DNA of 64,000 nucleotides from Pseudomonas citri (GTDB lineage Bacteria > Pseudomonadota > Gammaproteobacteria > Pseudomonadales > Pseudomonadaceae): contig NZ_JAODAB010000005.1 in NCBI RefSeq assembly GCF_025336485.1, positions 248,001 to 312,000 of the forward strand, read 5' to 3'. Of this stretch, positions 51,918-61,652 are shown in pieces. Within the stretch, counting starts at the first letter, position 1. Each line of letters opens with the position of its first letter. The position numbers were made by a program, and so were the translations under genes. The notes beneath the pieces are model-generated. The model saw nothing but the letters and a program-made list of their open reading frames with translations. It ran no database searches and was not told the DNA's origin.

Positions 51918-54764
51918 TCAGCCCGCCACCAACACCCGAATCGCCTCCAGGCGCAACGCTGCTTTCTCGAGCATCGCCAGGCCTTGCTCGCGCTGTTGGC
52001 GCAGGGCCACCAGTTCGCTGTCGCGTACGGTCGGGTTGACGGCTTGCAGGGCGGTCAGGCGTGCCAGTTCTTCGTCGATGTCGGCGGCCAGGCGACGCTG
52101 GGCGTCGGCCACGCGCTCGGCATGACGCGGGGCGACTTTGTCTTCGCCGGCATTGATCCGCGGCGTGAGCTGGTCACGTTGCGCCTGGATGAACTTGTTG
52201 GCACTGGTGCGTGGCACGCTTTCGAGCTGGTCGTTCAGCGTTTCGAACGACACCCGGGCGGCCAGGTCGTTGCCGTTGGCGTCCAGCAGGCAGCGCAGGG
52301 CGGCCGGCGGCAGGTAGCGGCCCAGTTGCAGCGCGCGCGGGGCGACCACTTCGCTGACATAGAGCAGTTCCAGCAACACGGTGCCGGGCTTGAGCGCCTT
52401 GTTCTTGATCAGCGCCACGGCGGTGTTGCCCATCGAGCCGGACAACACCAGGTCCATGCCGCCTTGCACCATCGGGTGTTCCCAGGTGATGAACTGCATG
52501 TCTTCGCGCGACAGTGCCTGGTTGCGGTCGTAGGTGATGGTCACGCCTTCGTCGTCGCCCAGCGGGAAACTGGCGTCGAGCATTTTTTCGCTCGGCTTGA
52601 GGATCAGCGCGTTGTCCGAATGGTCCTCGCTGTCGATGCCAAAGGCGTCGAACAGGGTTTCCATGTAGATCGGCAGGGCGAACTGGTCGTCCTGCTCAAG
52701 GATGGCTTCCACCAACGCGTCGCCTTCACCGGCGCCTCCGGAGTTGAGCTCCAGCAGGCGGTCGCGACCCGTGTGCAGCTCGGCTTCCAGGCGTTCGCGC
52801 TCGGCGCGGGCCTCGTCGATCAGTGCTTGCCACTGGCCATCGTCGGCTTCTTCCAGCAAGGGCAGCAGGCGTGGGCCGAACTGATGTTGCAGGGCGTTGC
52901 CGGTCGGGCAGGTGTTGAGGAAGGCGTTGAGGGCCTCGTGGTACCACTGGAACAGCCGCGCTTGCGGGCTGGTTTCCAGGTACGGGGCATGCAGCTCGAT
53001 GGTGTGTTTCTGGCCAATCCGGTCCAGACGACCGATCCGCTGTTCCAGCAGGTCCGGGTGGGACGGCAGGTCGAACAGTACCAGGTGATGGGCGAACTGG
53101 AAGTTGCGACCTTCACTGCCGATTTCCGAACAGATCAGTACCTGGGCGCCGAACTCTTCGTCGGCGAAATAGGCCGCGGCACGGTCACGTTCCAGGATGC
53201 TCATGCCTTCGTGGAACACCGTGGCCGGGATGCCGGAACGCACGCGCAGGGCGTCTTCCAGGTCCATGGCGGTTTCGGCGTGGGCGCAGATCACCAGCAC
53301 TTTGGTGCGTTTGAGCATCTTGAGGGTGTCGATCAGCCATTCGACGCGCGGGTCGAAACGCCACCAGCGTTCTTCTTCGCTGGCGTCGGCCTGGGCCTGG
53401 AAGCTGACTTCCGGGTACAGCTCGGCGTGATCGCCCAAGGGCAGTTCGAGGTATTCGTCCGGGCACGGCAGCGGATAGGCGTGCAGCTTGCGCTCCGGGA
53501 ACCCCTGCACGGCGGCACGGGTGTTGCGAAACAGCACGCGACCGGTGCCGTGGCGGTCCAGCAGTTCGCGCACGAGGCGAGCGCTGGCCTCGACATCGCC
53601 ATCGTTGACGGCGGTCAGCAGTGCTTCACCTTCGTTACCCAGGAAGCCACGGATGGTTTCATGGGCCTTGGGCGAAAGACGGCCCTTGTCCAGAAGCTCC
53701 TGCACGGCTTCGGCCACCGGGCGGTAGTTTTCGCTCTCGGCGCGGAAGGCCTTGAGGTCATGGAAGCGGTTCGGGTCCAGCAGGCGCAGGCGCGCGAAGT
53801 GGCTGTCCTGGCCCAGTTGCTCCGGGGTCGCGGTGAGCAGCAGCACACCGGGGATCGTCTCGGCCAATTGTTCGACCAGCGCGTATTGCGGGCTGACCTG
53901 GTCTTCGTGCCAGACCAGGTGATGGGCTTCGTCGACTACCATCAGGTCCCAACCGGCGGCGAACAGCGCATCCTGGGCCTTTTCGTCGTCCACCAGCCAT
54001 TCCAGCGCCACCAGGGCCAGTTGCGTGTCTTCGAACGGGTTGCTGGCATCGCTTTCGATGAAACGCTCTTCATCGAACAGCGCGACTTGCAGGTTGAACC
54101 GGCGGCGCATTTCCACCAGCCACTGGTGCTGGAGGTTTTCCGGCACCAGGATCAGGATGCGGCTGGCGCGACCGGACAGCAATTGCCGGTGGATGACCAG
54201 GCCGGCCTCGATGGTCTTGCCCAGGCCCACTTCGTCTGCCAGCAATACCCGTGGCGCAATGCGATCGGCCACTTCACGGGCGATGTGCAGTTGGTGGGCG
54301 ATCGGCTGGGCGCGTACGCCGCCCAGGCCCCACAGTGGGGACTGCAACTGGCGGCTGGTGTGTTCCAGGGTGTGGTAACGCAGGGAAAACCAGGCCAGCG
54401 GATCGATCTGGCCGGCGAACAGACGGTCGCTGGCCAGGCGGAACTGGATGAAGTTCGACAGCTGGGTTTCCGGCAGGGTGACGACTTCGTTCTGCCCGTT
54501 GAGGCCGTGGTAGACCAGCAGCCCATCGATGTCATCGACTTCGCGCACGGTCATTTTCCAGCCTTCGAAATGCGTGATCACATCGCCTGGCGAAAACCGC
54601 ACGCGGGTGAGGGGCGCATTCCGTAGCGCGTACTGGCGTGTGTCGCCAGTGGCCGGGTAGAGCACGGTCAACAAGCGGCCGTCCTGTGCCAGAACGGTGC
54701 CTAAACCCAGCTCGGCTTCGCTGTCACTGATCCAGCGTTGCCCCGGTTGATACTGCTGCGCCAT
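51918..54764 (-). CDS. rapA: RNA polymerase-associated SNF2 ATPase RapA
   Basis: Swi2/Snf2 ATPase that recycles RNA polymerase. It has 948 residues, the normal size. Tudor-like N-terminal domains (about 1-105) begin [44 protein letters not shown]. Helicase motif I is [20 protein letters not shown], motif II is [13 protein letters not shown], and motif III is [24 protein letters not shown]. Helicase lobe 2 has [59 protein letters not shown] (motifs V and VI). The C-terminal third is the RapA-specific spacer and Rapa2-like domain. Confidence 0.97.
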   Translation of the reverse strand: MAQQYQPGQRWISDSEAELGLGTVLAQDGRLLTVLYPATGDTRQYALRNAPLTRVRFSPGDVITHFEGWKMTVREVDDIDGLLVYHGLNGQNEVVTLPETQLSNFIQFRLASDRLFAGQIDPLAWFSLRYHTLEHTSRQLQSPLWGLGGVRAQPIAHQLHIAREVADRIAPRVLLADEVGLGKTIEAGLVIHRQLLSGRASRILILVPENLQHQWLVEMRRRFNLQVALFDEERFIESDASNPFEDTQLALVALEWLVDDEKAQDALFAAGWDLMVVDEAHHLVWHEDQVSPQYALVEQLAETIPGVLLLTATPEQLGQDSHFARLRLLDPNRFHDLKAFRAESENYRPVAEAVQELLDKGRLSPKAHETIRGFLGNEGEALLTAVNDGDVEASARLVRELLDRHGTGRVLFRNTRAAVQGFPERKLHAYPLPCPDEYLELPLGDHAELYPEVSFQAQADASEEERWWRFDPRVEWLIDTLKMLKRTKVLVICAHAETAMDLEDALRVRSGIPATVFHEGMSILERDRAAAYFADEEFGAQVLICSEIGSEGRNFQFAHHLVLFDLPSHPDLLEQRIGRLDRIGQKHTIELHAPYLETSPQARLFQWYHEALNAFLNTCPTGNALQHQFGPRLLPLLEEADDGQWQALIDEARAERERLEAELHTGRDRLLELNSGGAGEGDALVEAILEQDDQFALPIYMETLFDAFGIDSEDHSDNALILKPSEKMLDASFPLGDDEGVTITYDRNQALSREDMQFITWEHPMVQGGMDLVLSGSMGNTAVALIKNKALKPGTVLLELLYVSEVVAPRALQLGRYLPPAALRCLLDANGNDLAARVSFETLNDQLESVPRTSANKFIQAQRDQLTPRINAGEDKVAPRHAERVADAQRRLAADIDEELARLTALQAVNPTVRDSELVALRQQREQGLAMLEKAALRLEAIRVLVAG

Positions 54765-54992
54765 GCTGCCTGACTCCCGCCTTGAAAAAGCCGGCTATCT
54801 TAACGGAATGCATCTTCAGACCAAAGGGTTTACGTACGCTCGCGGCGCTCACCGCAGGGAACTTAAGCGCGTTCGACGATCAAACAGGCTCCACACTGCT
54901 CAAGTGTAGTAGTGCCAACCGGATCACAAGTTTCGGACCAGCGGTTCAAGCCTTCGCCCCCACCGCCGACAACCTGAGGACAGGAGACCTTT

Positions 54993-55334
54993 ATGTTGCC
55001 AACCATGCTCCCTTTGAGCGCCGTACCCATCACCGCTCAACAGGATCCAGTCCGCCAGCGACCGGATATACCGCCCGTGGTCCCGGTGCAGCAAACCTCC
55101 AACGAGAGCACCATCGACCTGCAAAAGCGCGATCCGGAGGAATCCGCACTGCTGTTGCGCGAGGAACAGCGTCGCCAGCAGGAGCGCGACAGGCGCCGTC
55201 GCGAGGCCGATGAAGATCCCGAGGAGCACCTGGCGGTGCCTGGGACGGAGCTGAATGCCGACAACACCGTGCCGGTGGTGCCGCTGATCGAAGATGAAGC
55301 GCGCCGGGGCTTGTGGGTCGATATCAAGATCTGA
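54993..55334 (+). CDS. Small charged hypothetical protein, 113 residues
   Basis: Not recognised, but probably real: AGGAGA lies 7 nt before the ATG and the composition is protein-like. It has a Pro/Thr-rich start (LPLSAVPITAQQDPVRQRPDIPPVVPVQQ), a highly charged helix (LLLREEQRRQQERDRRRREADEDPEE) and a C-terminal LWVDIKI. No signal peptide. The 228 bp upstream hold nothing I can name except a weak AlgU-like match that I rejected. Confidence 0.72.
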   Translation: MLPTMLPLSAVPITAQQDPVRQRPDIPPVVPVQQTSNESTIDLQKRDPEESALLLREEQRRQQERDRRRREADEDPEEHLAVPGTELNADNTVPVVPLIEDEARRGLWVDIKI

Positions 55335-55430
55335 CCCGGGCGCTGGCCGACGTACGCAGGCTGGTCAACGCCAGCGACAGCCCCCATCATGGACGCACCA
55401 GCATTCCACGAACTTCGGTGCCGACACGCC

Positions 55431-55595
55431 ATGAGCCAAGACGACAAGCTGATCGACCTCAGCGCCGAACGCGCCAAGCGCGTTCATGACCTCAACGAAA
55501 AACGCCTCAACGAAGTCCGCCAGGCTTTCGAGCAAGCCATGCCATTGGGCAAGCCTGGGAAAAAGCCGAAGAACAAACCGAAAAAAAAACGTTGA
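55431..55595 (+). CDS. Small basic hypothetical protein, 54 residues
   Basis: MSQDDKLIDLSAERAKRVHDLNEKRLNEVRQAFEQAMP followed by a Lys/Pro-rich tail (GKPGKKPKNKPKKKR). It is helical then disordered and basic, suggesting nucleic-acid or membrane contact. An upstream start at 55389 would add 14 unconserved-looking residues. The function is unknown. Confidence 0.65.
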   Translation: MSQDDKLIDLSAERAKRVHDLNEKRLNEVRQAFEQAMPLGKPGKKPKNKPKKKR

Positions 55596-55784
55596 TGGCT
55601 TCCCCGATTCATTGACGGCGCTCTCTCGATTCTCCGACGACACCCCCTTATTTGTTGATGCAGATCAGTTTATTCCCCACCTTTACGCCCCGTTGCGGGC
55701 GTTATTGACCCCGGTCAATTTTCATCCAGGCCTGATTGGTTAACTTGCACCCATCGCAGCAAGGGCAAGACCAGGAGGCCAGTC

Positions 55785-55901
55785 ATGTTTTTCGATAATG
55801 TGGTGTTTGCCGGGGTGTTGACCGTAGGCCTCATGTTTGTATTTTTCGCAGGCTTTGGATTATTCATCTGGAAAGACGCACACAAGCGCAGAAAACCGTA
55901 G
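55785..55901 (+). CDS. 38-residue single-pass membrane protein
   Basis: Too short for usual ORF cut-offs, but it has an excellent AGGAGG 7 nt before the ATG and a terminator 36 bp after the stop. The sequence begins MFFDNVVFAGVLTVG, continues with a hydrophobic run (LMFVFFAGFGLFIW) and ends with the positive tail KDAHKRRKP, giving N-out/C-in topology by the positive-inside rule. It resembles CcoQ/CydX-sized accessory subunits in layout only; I do not recognise the family. Confidence 0.72.
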   Translation: MFFDNVVFAGVLTVGLMFVFFAGFGLFIWKDAHKRRKP

Positions 55902-55936
55902 GTTTTTCCAGCTACAACGAGCACGCAAGGCATTTT

Positions 55937-55962
55937 GGGCGACTTCGGTCGCCCTTTTTTTT
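55937..55962 (+). terminator. Rho-independent terminator after the 38-residue ORF
   Basis: GGGCGAC-TTCG-GTCGCCC followed by T8, a stable tetraloop terminator. Confidence 0.95.
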
Positions 55963-55971
55963 GCTCTTTTT

Positions 55972-56715
55972 TCAGGCATTGGCCGGACGGGTCACGGCCA
56001 CGCGTTCGACTGCGAAAGCCGGTCGGTACAGGATGAAGTAATAACACCCCAGGCAAATCAGCCAACAGAACACCGCCGTCCATACGTTGTGGGAAAAGAA
56101 ATGCGCCCCTTGCATCATCCGCCCCAGGGAAAACACCGTTCCCAACGTGAACGCGAAGACCAAGGCCCGACGGGCCAGGCGTGGGCGCCGGTCGCGCAGG
56201 ACGAAGAACAGCGCGAACAACGTGAACCCGGTGGCGGCGTGACCACCGGGCCAGCAGCGGCCGGGTTTGTCGGTGGCCGGACGCGGGCTCAGCAGTTCAC
56301 TGTAGGTTTCCTTGCCGCCGAACTCCTTCAGGCTCCACGGGCACTGCACCGCCGTTACCGCTTTCATCGGGGTGACAAAGGACGTTGCCAGCCCCAGCGA
56401 TAGCACCAGGCACCCCAGTTCGCGCTTGAAGGGTTTTAAGCGGGTGACGAAAAAGCTACTGATGAAACCGACAATGGCCAACACCGAAAAGGCGATCACC
56501 AATTGCTTCGCCCGGTCGTGGAGGATGTTCTCCAGAAAGTAACTGTGATGGCCGATGAAGCCGCCAGCGGCGGGGTCATAGAACATTCGGGCCAGGACCA
56601 TGTCCAGGTCGGTCCATTCCAGCAAAACCAGAACGAGCGCCACAAGGGCGGGAATCCCGAGGCATAGCCAGAGGTTCAGCGGGCGAGGGCTGGAGCGTAC
56701 AACACTTGATGACAT
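55972..56715 (-). CDS. PAP2-family membrane phosphatase
   Basis: Lipid or undecaprenyl-type phosphatase of 247 residues with about six hydrophobic segments. PAP2 motifs are KPGRCWPGGHAATGF (PSGH-like, with PGGHAA) and SLGRMMQGAHFFSHNVWTAVFCW (SRxxxxxHxxxD-like, here GR..H..H and N for D). It is encoded directly after the LtaS-like transferase on the same strand but past a terminator. In pseudomonads such genes next to colRS are membrane-modification genes. Confidence 0.88.
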   Translation of the reverse strand: MSSSVVRSSPRPLNLWLCLGIPALVALVLVLLEWTDLDMVLARMFYDPAAGGFIGHHSYFLENILHDRAKQLVIAFSVLAIVGFISSFFVTRLKPFKRELGCLVLSLGLATSFVTPMKAVTAVQCPWSLKEFGGKETYSELLSPRPATDKPGRCWPGGHAATGFTLFALFFVLRDRRPRLARRALVFAFTLGTVFSLGRMMQGAHFFSHNVWTAVFCWLICLGCYYFILYRPAFAVERVAVTRPANA

Positions 56716-56729
56716 GACAGGTCCTGGAC

Positions 56730-56760
56730 AAAAACTCGCCCCAGGGCATCAGCCTGGGGC
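56730..56760 (-). terminator. Terminator between the LtaS-like and PAP2 genes
   Basis: GCCCCAGG and CCTGGGGC arms (56738-56760), read on the minus strand and followed by GAGTTTTTG. It may only attenuate read-through into the PAP2 gene. Confidence 0.75.
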
Positions 56761-56767
56761 GGTTCGG

Positions 56768-58717
56768 TTAACGTTCGCTGACTTGGTCGACACCCTCCTT
56801 GGGTGCTTTCCAACCAAGCAGCTGTTGCTTGAAGCCATAACTGGCGGTTTGGTAATACGAAATGGTGCGGCGGATCAACGAATCGTCGCGGGTAACCCGG
56901 GATTCGCGACTTTCGGTCAGCGCATCGTCATGGCGCCGCAAGCCTTGGCGAGGACTGAGGATCGCCAGGTCCTTGCCATCGAACAGGCCCAGATGCTGGT
57001 AGTTGCCGACAACGACACGGGGTGGCAGCGGGTTGTCCTTCAACAGGTCGCGCCCGAAGAACGTCGATTGGTAATCCAGGTTCAGCAAGCCGAGCAAGGT
57101 GGGCGCCAGGTCGATCTGGCTGGCGAGTTGGGCGTTTTCTCGCGGCTCGATCAGCTTCGGCGCATAGATGAACAGCGGGATCTGATAATTGCTGATTGGC
57201 AGGTCTTCCTTGCCGGCGCTGCCGGCCGTGTGGTCGGCGACGAAGACGAAAATCGTGTTATCGAACCACGGTTTTTGCCGGGCCCGCTCCAGAAACTGAC
57301 CAATGGCATAGTCGGTGTACTTCACTGCTCCATCCCGGCCATTGCCGGACTTGATGTCGATCCGGTCGTCTGGATACGTATAGGGACGATGGTTGGAGGT
57401 GGTCATCAATTGCAGCAGGAAGGGCTGCTGCTTGGTGTAGTTGGCATCGGCCAGTTTCAACGTTTGCTTGTACAGGTCTTCATCGGCCATGCCCCAGGCG
57501 TTCTTGAAGTGGATCTCGGATTCGTCGACGCTGCTTTGGTCGACCACGCGATAGCCATTGCCGCTGAAGAAGGCGTTCATGTTATCGAAGTAGCCGCGTC
57601 CGCCGTAGACGAACACGCTGTCATAGCCGACCGAGCTCAATTGCTGGCCCAGGCTGGCGAAGCCGCTTTCCCGACCGATGCGCTTGACGATCGAACGGCC
57701 CGGGGTTGGCGGGATCGCCAGGGTGATGGCTTCCAGGCCACGGTCGGTGCGGGTGCCGGTGGCGTAGAAATTATTGAAGTACAGGCTCTGTTTGCGCAAG
57801 GTATCCAGATTGGGCGTCAGGTTGCGCGTGTCACCGTTGCTGCCCATGTATTTGGCACTGAAGCTTTCGATGGTCACCAGCACGATGTTGGGCTTACGAA
57901 CCTGGCCTGGGTTATCGATCATGCGCCGGATATCTTGCGGGTCTTCACCGATGAAACGGCTGGACGGTTCGTTGAGTTCCGCGCGGATCTGCCGGGCCAC
58001 AGCCTCAGGGGGCAGGTTGCCGTAGAACTGACCGTAGTCCAGCTCGTTGTTACGGAACGCGGCGAAGAACTGATAAGGGCCGTTGCTCGCCAGTTCGTTC
58101 TGATAGACGTTGCCGCCTTGGGTGCGCGGTGCGTCCTGGCTGAGCAACTGCAGGCTCAGGCCCGCGACGGCCAGCAGGCCCAGCGCATTGAACAGGCGCC
58201 CCCGTCCGGACGGCAACGGCGCTGCCAGCGCGGCATCGAACGGTTTGCGCAGGGCCAGGCTCACACCCATTGCCAGCACGGCAAAAGTCGTCAGCAGGGT
58301 GCCGATCGGGTACGACTCCAGCACGTTGTTGAGCACTTCATCCGAGTACACCAGGTAGTCGACGGCAATGAAGTTGAAGCGCACGCCAAACTCATCCCAG
58401 AACAACCATTCGGCGACCGCGGTGAAGAGCATGGCGTACACGCTGAAGGTCAGCAGTGTGCGAAGAAACCAGCGGTGACCACGCCGGTGCCATAAGGCCG
58501 GCGGACATAGCAACAAGTACAGGCCCATCGGCAAGATCGCATAGGCGAGGAAACCCAAGTCATACAGCAGGCCAATACCGAACAGGCTAAATGCACCGCC
58601 ACCGGCCTCATCCAGATGAGTCAGCAACAAGATTGTCCGGGTCAACAAGAACACCACCAGCCAGGTGCCGCTGACCAACAGCAGAAAGCGCATGGGCGCC
58701 GTTTTTATAAAGTCCAT
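56768..58717 (-). CDS. LtaS-like sulfatase-fold phospho-transferase
   Basis: Inner-membrane enzyme of 649 residues. Five N-terminal membrane segments (about 1-200) are followed by a periplasmic alkaline-phosphatase-fold domain. Metal and nucleophile regions are NIVLVTIESFSAKYMG, ATGTRTDRGLEAI (nucleophile Thr), and FVFVADHTAGSAG (metal Asp/His), with TTSNHRPYTYP between them. In Gram-negative bacteria such proteins usually transfer phosphoglycerol or phosphoethanolamine to glycans or lipids. It is transcribed away from colR, and a ColR-box-like site lies in the shared region. Confidence 0.9.
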   Translation of the reverse strand: MDFIKTAPMRFLLLVSGTWLVVFLLTRTILLLTHLDEAGGGAFSLFGIGLLYDLGFLAYAILPMGLYLLLCPPALWHRRGHRWFLRTLLTFSVYAMLFTAVAEWLFWDEFGVRFNFIAVDYLVYSDEVLNNVLESYPIGTLLTTFAVLAMGVSLALRKPFDAALAAPLPSGRGRLFNALGLLAVAGLSLQLLSQDAPRTQGGNVYQNELASNGPYQFFAAFRNNELDYGQFYGNLPPEAVARQIRAELNEPSSRFIGEDPQDIRRMIDNPGQVRKPNIVLVTIESFSAKYMGSNGDTRNLTPNLDTLRKQSLYFNNFYATGTRTDRGLEAITLAIPPTPGRSIVKRIGRESGFASLGQQLSSVGYDSVFVYGGRGYFDNMNAFFSGNGYRVVDQSSVDESEIHFKNAWGMADEDLYKQTLKLADANYTKQQPFLLQLMTTSNHRPYTYPDDRIDIKSGNGRDGAVKYTDYAIGQFLERARQKPWFDNTIFVFVADHTAGSAGKEDLPISNYQIPLFIYAPKLIEPRENAQLASQIDLAPTLLGLLNLDYQSTFFGRDLLKDNPLPPRVVVGNYQHLGLFDGKDLAILSPRQGLRRHDDALTESRESRVTRDDSLIRRTISYYQTASYGFKQQLLGWKAPKEGVDQVSER

Positions 58718-58793
58718 TTACTACTTTCCTTATATTTCAATCCGATAGCGCGAAAGTGTTGCTACTTCACTGTAGTCAGGTTGTGAATCGATA

Positions 58794-58809
58794 GTGAAAA
58801 ACTCATTAA
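58794..58809 (-). promoter_or_regulatory. Candidate ColR box
   Basis: On the minus strand TTAATGAGTTTTTCAC fits the T-rich ColR site I recall, ending TTTTTCAC, at 14 of 16 positions. It is 77 bp upstream of the LtaS-like gene and 119 bp upstream of colR. Confidence 0.5.
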
Positions 58810-58927
58810 ACGAGGTATGGGGCCACGTCATTGTTTCGGCGTCGCTTGCAGCCCTAGCCCTGAATCGGTATAGGCCGTAAGCTGCGCGGGCCACGACGGC
58901 CGTTCACCGTGTACGCAGGAGGTGCCC

Positions 58928-59611
58928 ATGCGCATTCTATTGGTTGAAGACAACCGTGACATTCTGGCCAACCTGGCCGATTACCTGGGGCTCAAGGGGT
59001 ATACCGTCGATTGTGCCCAGGACGGTTTGTCGGGGTTGCACCTGGCCGCGACCGAACACTACGACCTGATCGTGCTGGACATCATGCTCCCGGGTATCGA
59101 TGGCTACACCTTGTGCAAGCGCCTGCGCGAAGACGCCCGGCGGGATACGCCGGTGATCATGCTCACCGCCCGGGATCAACTGGACGATCGCCTGCAAGGC
59201 TTCAAGTCCGGTGCCGACGATTACCTGATCAAGCCTTTTGCCCTGTCGGAGCTGGCGGCGCGGATCGAAGCGGTCATGCGTCGGGCCCAGGGCGGCGGTC
59301 GACGTGCCTTGCAGGTCGGCGACCTGAGTTACGACCTCGACACCCTGGAAGTGACCCGTGATGGCAAGCTGCTCAAACTCAATCCGGTGGGCCTGAAGTT
59401 GCTGGCGGTACTGATGCAGAAAAGCCCCCACGTGCTGCGCCGGGAGATCCTCGAGGAAGCCTTGTGGGGCGATGATTGCCCGGACAGCGACAGCCTGCGC
59501 AGCCATGTCCATCAACTGCGCCAAGTGATCGACAAACCGTTCGACAAGCCGTTGCTGCACACCGTGCACGGTGTGGGTTATCGCTTGGCCGAGGGACGCG
59601 ATGGAGTTTAA
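58928..59611 (+). CDS. colR: Response regulator ColR
   Basis: OmpR-family regulator of envelope and metal-stress genes. It has 227 residues. The receiver has LLVEDNRD, phospho-acceptor Asp51 in IVLDIMLPGIDG, MLTARDQLDDRL, and LIKPFALSEL. The winged helix is at about 130-222 with LHTVHGVGYRLAEG. AGGAGG lies 5-6 nt before ATG 58928, so the GTG at 58922 is not used. It overlaps colS by 11 bp. Confidence 0.94.
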   Translation: MRILLVEDNRDILANLADYLGLKGYTVDCAQDGLSGLHLAATEHYDLIVLDIMLPGIDGYTLCKRLREDARRDTPVIMLTARDQLDDRLQGFKSGADDYLIKPFALSELAARIEAVMRRAQGGGRRALQVGDLSYDLDTLEVTRDGKLLKLNPVGLKLLAVLMQKSPHVLRREILEEALWGDDCPDSDSLRSHVHQLRQVIDKPFDKPLLHTVHGVGYRLAEGRDGV

Positions 59612-60890
59612 GCAGAGCCTTGCCCAACGGATCATCATCGCCTTTGCACTGATGAGTGCGCTGGTGGCCGGGGCGTTCGCCCTGGGCATCGTGGCGACGG
59701 TGCACCTGGTGGAGGAGAAACTGATCTCCGCCGGGCTGGGTGGCGACCTGCAACGCTTGCTGCTGATGGACAGCGTTTCGGACTGGAACCATCGGCCGGA
59801 ACCCGACCAGCTGTTTTATTTCAGCGGCGGCCCGGGTGACTTCGAGTTGCCCAAGGACCTGCGCCATCTGGAGCGTGGTTTCCACGAGGTATTTCGCGAG
59901 CAGTTGTCTTATCACGCCATGGTCGAGATCGTCGACGGCCGGCGCTATGTGCTCTTGCAGGACCAGAGTGACTTCGAAGAACGCGAACGTGTGCTGTTCG
60001 CCGTGGTGCTGGTGGGCTTCGTGCTCAGCCTGGCGCTGGCGGTGTTCCTGGGTTGGGTCCTGGCACGTCGGGTGATGGCCCCGGTGGTGCGCCTGGCCCG
60101 GCAAGTGCGTCATCGTGACCAGCTCCTCGGGCTCGCCCCGCCGCTGGCTCCGGATTATGCCGCCGATGAGGTGGGTGAGTTGGCGGTGGCGTTCGATGCG
60201 ACGCTGGGGCGCTTGCGCCAGGCGTTGACCCGTGAACGTTTGTTTACCAGCGACGTGAGCCATGAATTGCGCACCCCATTGATGGTCCTGGCGACTTCTT
60301 GCGAATTGCTGCTGGAAAACCCGGCGCTGGACCCGCGTGGGCGTTCCCAGGTTGAGCGCATCAACCGGGCCGTTGAAGAGATGCGCGAACTGGTACAGAC
60401 CTTCCTGATGCTCGCCAGGGCCCAGCGCGATGATAACGGCATGGCGCCTCGACTGACGTTGGGCCAAGTGGCTGAAAACCTGCTCGGGATGTGGCGCGCG
60501 CCCATCGAGACCAAAGGCCTGACATTGATTTTCGAACCGGGTCAAACCGCTGATACACCGTATAACGCGACGTTCCTGACGGCGGTGATGGGCAACCTGC
60601 TGCGCAACGCCTTGCACTACACCGACCAGGGCTTTATCCGTCTGTCGCTGACAGACAGTGGATTCGTGGTCGAGGACAGCGGCGTGGGCATCCCTGAAGA
60701 GAAGCGTGAGGCCATGTTCGAGCCGTTCGTGCGTGGTAACGAAAAGCGCGGCGAAGGGCTGGGGCTGGGGCTGTCGCTGGTGCAGCGGATCTGCGAAAAC
60801 CAGGGCTGGACGGTAAGCCTGAGCACGATGGAGCCCAACGGTTGTCGTTTTGAGGTTGAGCTGAATCCTGAGGGCTTGGAAAAATCCTGA
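59601..60890 (+). CDS. colS: Sensor histidine kinase ColS
   Basis: Metal-sensing kinase of ColR, 429 residues. Two membrane segments (about 12-35 and 132-155) flank a periplasmic domain of about 95 residues. That domain is rich in acidic and His residues (HLERGFHEVF and QSDFEERERV), where an ExxE metal site is expected in this family. HAMP follows, HisKA with phospho-His at about 221 (DVSHELRTPLMVLATS), and HATPase NLLRNALHYT, DSGVGIPEEKR, and GLGLGLSLVQRI. ATG 59601 follows GAGGG. Confidence 0.94.
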   Translation: MEFKQSLAQRIIIAFALMSALVAGAFALGIVATVHLVEEKLISAGLGGDLQRLLLMDSVSDWNHRPEPDQLFYFSGGPGDFELPKDLRHLERGFHEVFREQLSYHAMVEIVDGRRYVLLQDQSDFEERERVLFAVVLVGFVLSLALAVFLGWVLARRVMAPVVRLARQVRHRDQLLGLAPPLAPDYAADEVGELAVAFDATLGRLRQALTRERLFTSDVSHELRTPLMVLATSCELLLENPALDPRGRSQVERINRAVEEMRELVQTFLMLARAQRDDNGMAPRLTLGQVAENLLGMWRAPIETKGLTLIFEPGQTADTPYNATFLTAVMGNLLRNALHYTDQGFIRLSLTDSGFVVEDSGVGIPEEKREAMFEPFVRGNEKRGEGLGLGLSLVQRICENQGWTVSLSTMEPNGCRFEVELNPEGLEKS

Positions 60891-60979
60891 AATATTTGCT
60901 TTGTTTGTGTGACAAAGTTTTCACAAATAGATGACATGCCACTTCATAAGGTGGGGCTGATCAGAATTGGAGCCCCACA

Positions 60980-61648
60980 ATGTCTAAACCCGTCAAGCTC
61001 GATTTTTCCGAAAAATATGACGAGCAGCATGCCAAGCGGTACTTCCACAAGCACCGCAACGGCCTGAGTCGTCGCCTGTCCAACCTGCGAGACCAGCAAT
61101 TGGCCCGCCGCGCATTGGCGCTGGTCGGTGATCCGGGCCTGGTGCTGGACCTGCCCTGCGGTGCCGGGCGTTTCTGGTCCATGCTGGCCGAAAAGCCGAA
61201 CCGGGTCATCATCGGGGCGGACAATTCCGAAGCCATGATCCAGACCGCGTTGCAATCGCAACCCGCCGATGTCGTAAAACGGGTACAACCCTTGCACACT
61301 TCTGCGTTCGACATTGCCTTGCCCGATAACGCCGTCGACAGCATTTTTTGCATGCGTTTGTTGCATCACATAGGCGAACCCGCGCACCGACTGGCGATCC
61401 TGAAGGAATTCGAACGGGTCAGCCGTGACAGTGTGATCGTTTCATTGTGGGTCGATGGCAATTTCAAGGCCTGGAAACGCAAGCGCACGGAGCGCACCCG
61501 GGGTCATCAAAAGTATCAGAATCGATTTGTGTTACCGGTCGCCACAGTAGAAGAGGAGTTCCGGCAGGCTGGGTTCCGCATTCAGGAACGACTGGATTTC
61601 CTGCCGCTCTATGCCATGTGGCGAGTTTATGTATTGCGCAAGAGGTAA
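60980..61648 (+). CDS. SAM-dependent methyltransferase of the ColRS cluster
   Basis: Class I methyltransferase of 222 residues. Motif I is LVLDLPCGAGRFWSML (about residue 55), NRVIIGADNSEAMIQTAL is the acidic loop, and DNAVDSIFCMRLLHHIGEP is post-II. The C-terminus is basic (KRKRTERTRGHQKYQNRF). It lies 90 bp after colS and before an InaA-type kinase. In related species the pair has been linked to lipopolysaccharide modification; the substrate here is inferred only. Confidence 0.88.
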   Translation: MSKPVKLDFSEKYDEQHAKRYFHKHRNGLSRRLSNLRDQQLARRALALVGDPGLVLDLPCGAGRFWSMLAEKPNRVIIGADNSEAMIQTALQSQPADVVKRVQPLHTSAFDIALPDNAVDSIFCMRLLHHIGEPAHRLAILKEFERVSRDSVIVSLWVDGNFKAWKRKRTERTRGHQKYQNRFVLPVATVEEEFRQAGFRIQERLDFLPLYAMWRVYVLRKR

Positions 61649-61652
61649 CAGC

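Noticed and set aside
51984..54626. 880-residue frame antisense to rapA
   Set aside because: Mirror of the RapA gene in high-GC DNA; Val/Gln/His-rich with no domain.
54859..54884. AlgU-like promoter GAACTT...TCAAA before the 113-residue gene
   Set aside because: The spacer is 15 bp, one short of the usual 16-17, and the -10 half is weak; not supported without transcript data.
54782..55213. Alternative 143-residue frame overlapping the 113-residue gene
   Set aside because: No ribosome site, Arg/Pro/Gly-rich mirror composition, and it conflicts with a frame preceded by AGGAGA.
56600..58495. 631-residue frame antisense to the LtaS-like gene
   Set aside because: Composition and lack of any domain mark it as a shadow; the minus-strand gene has clear catalytic motifs.
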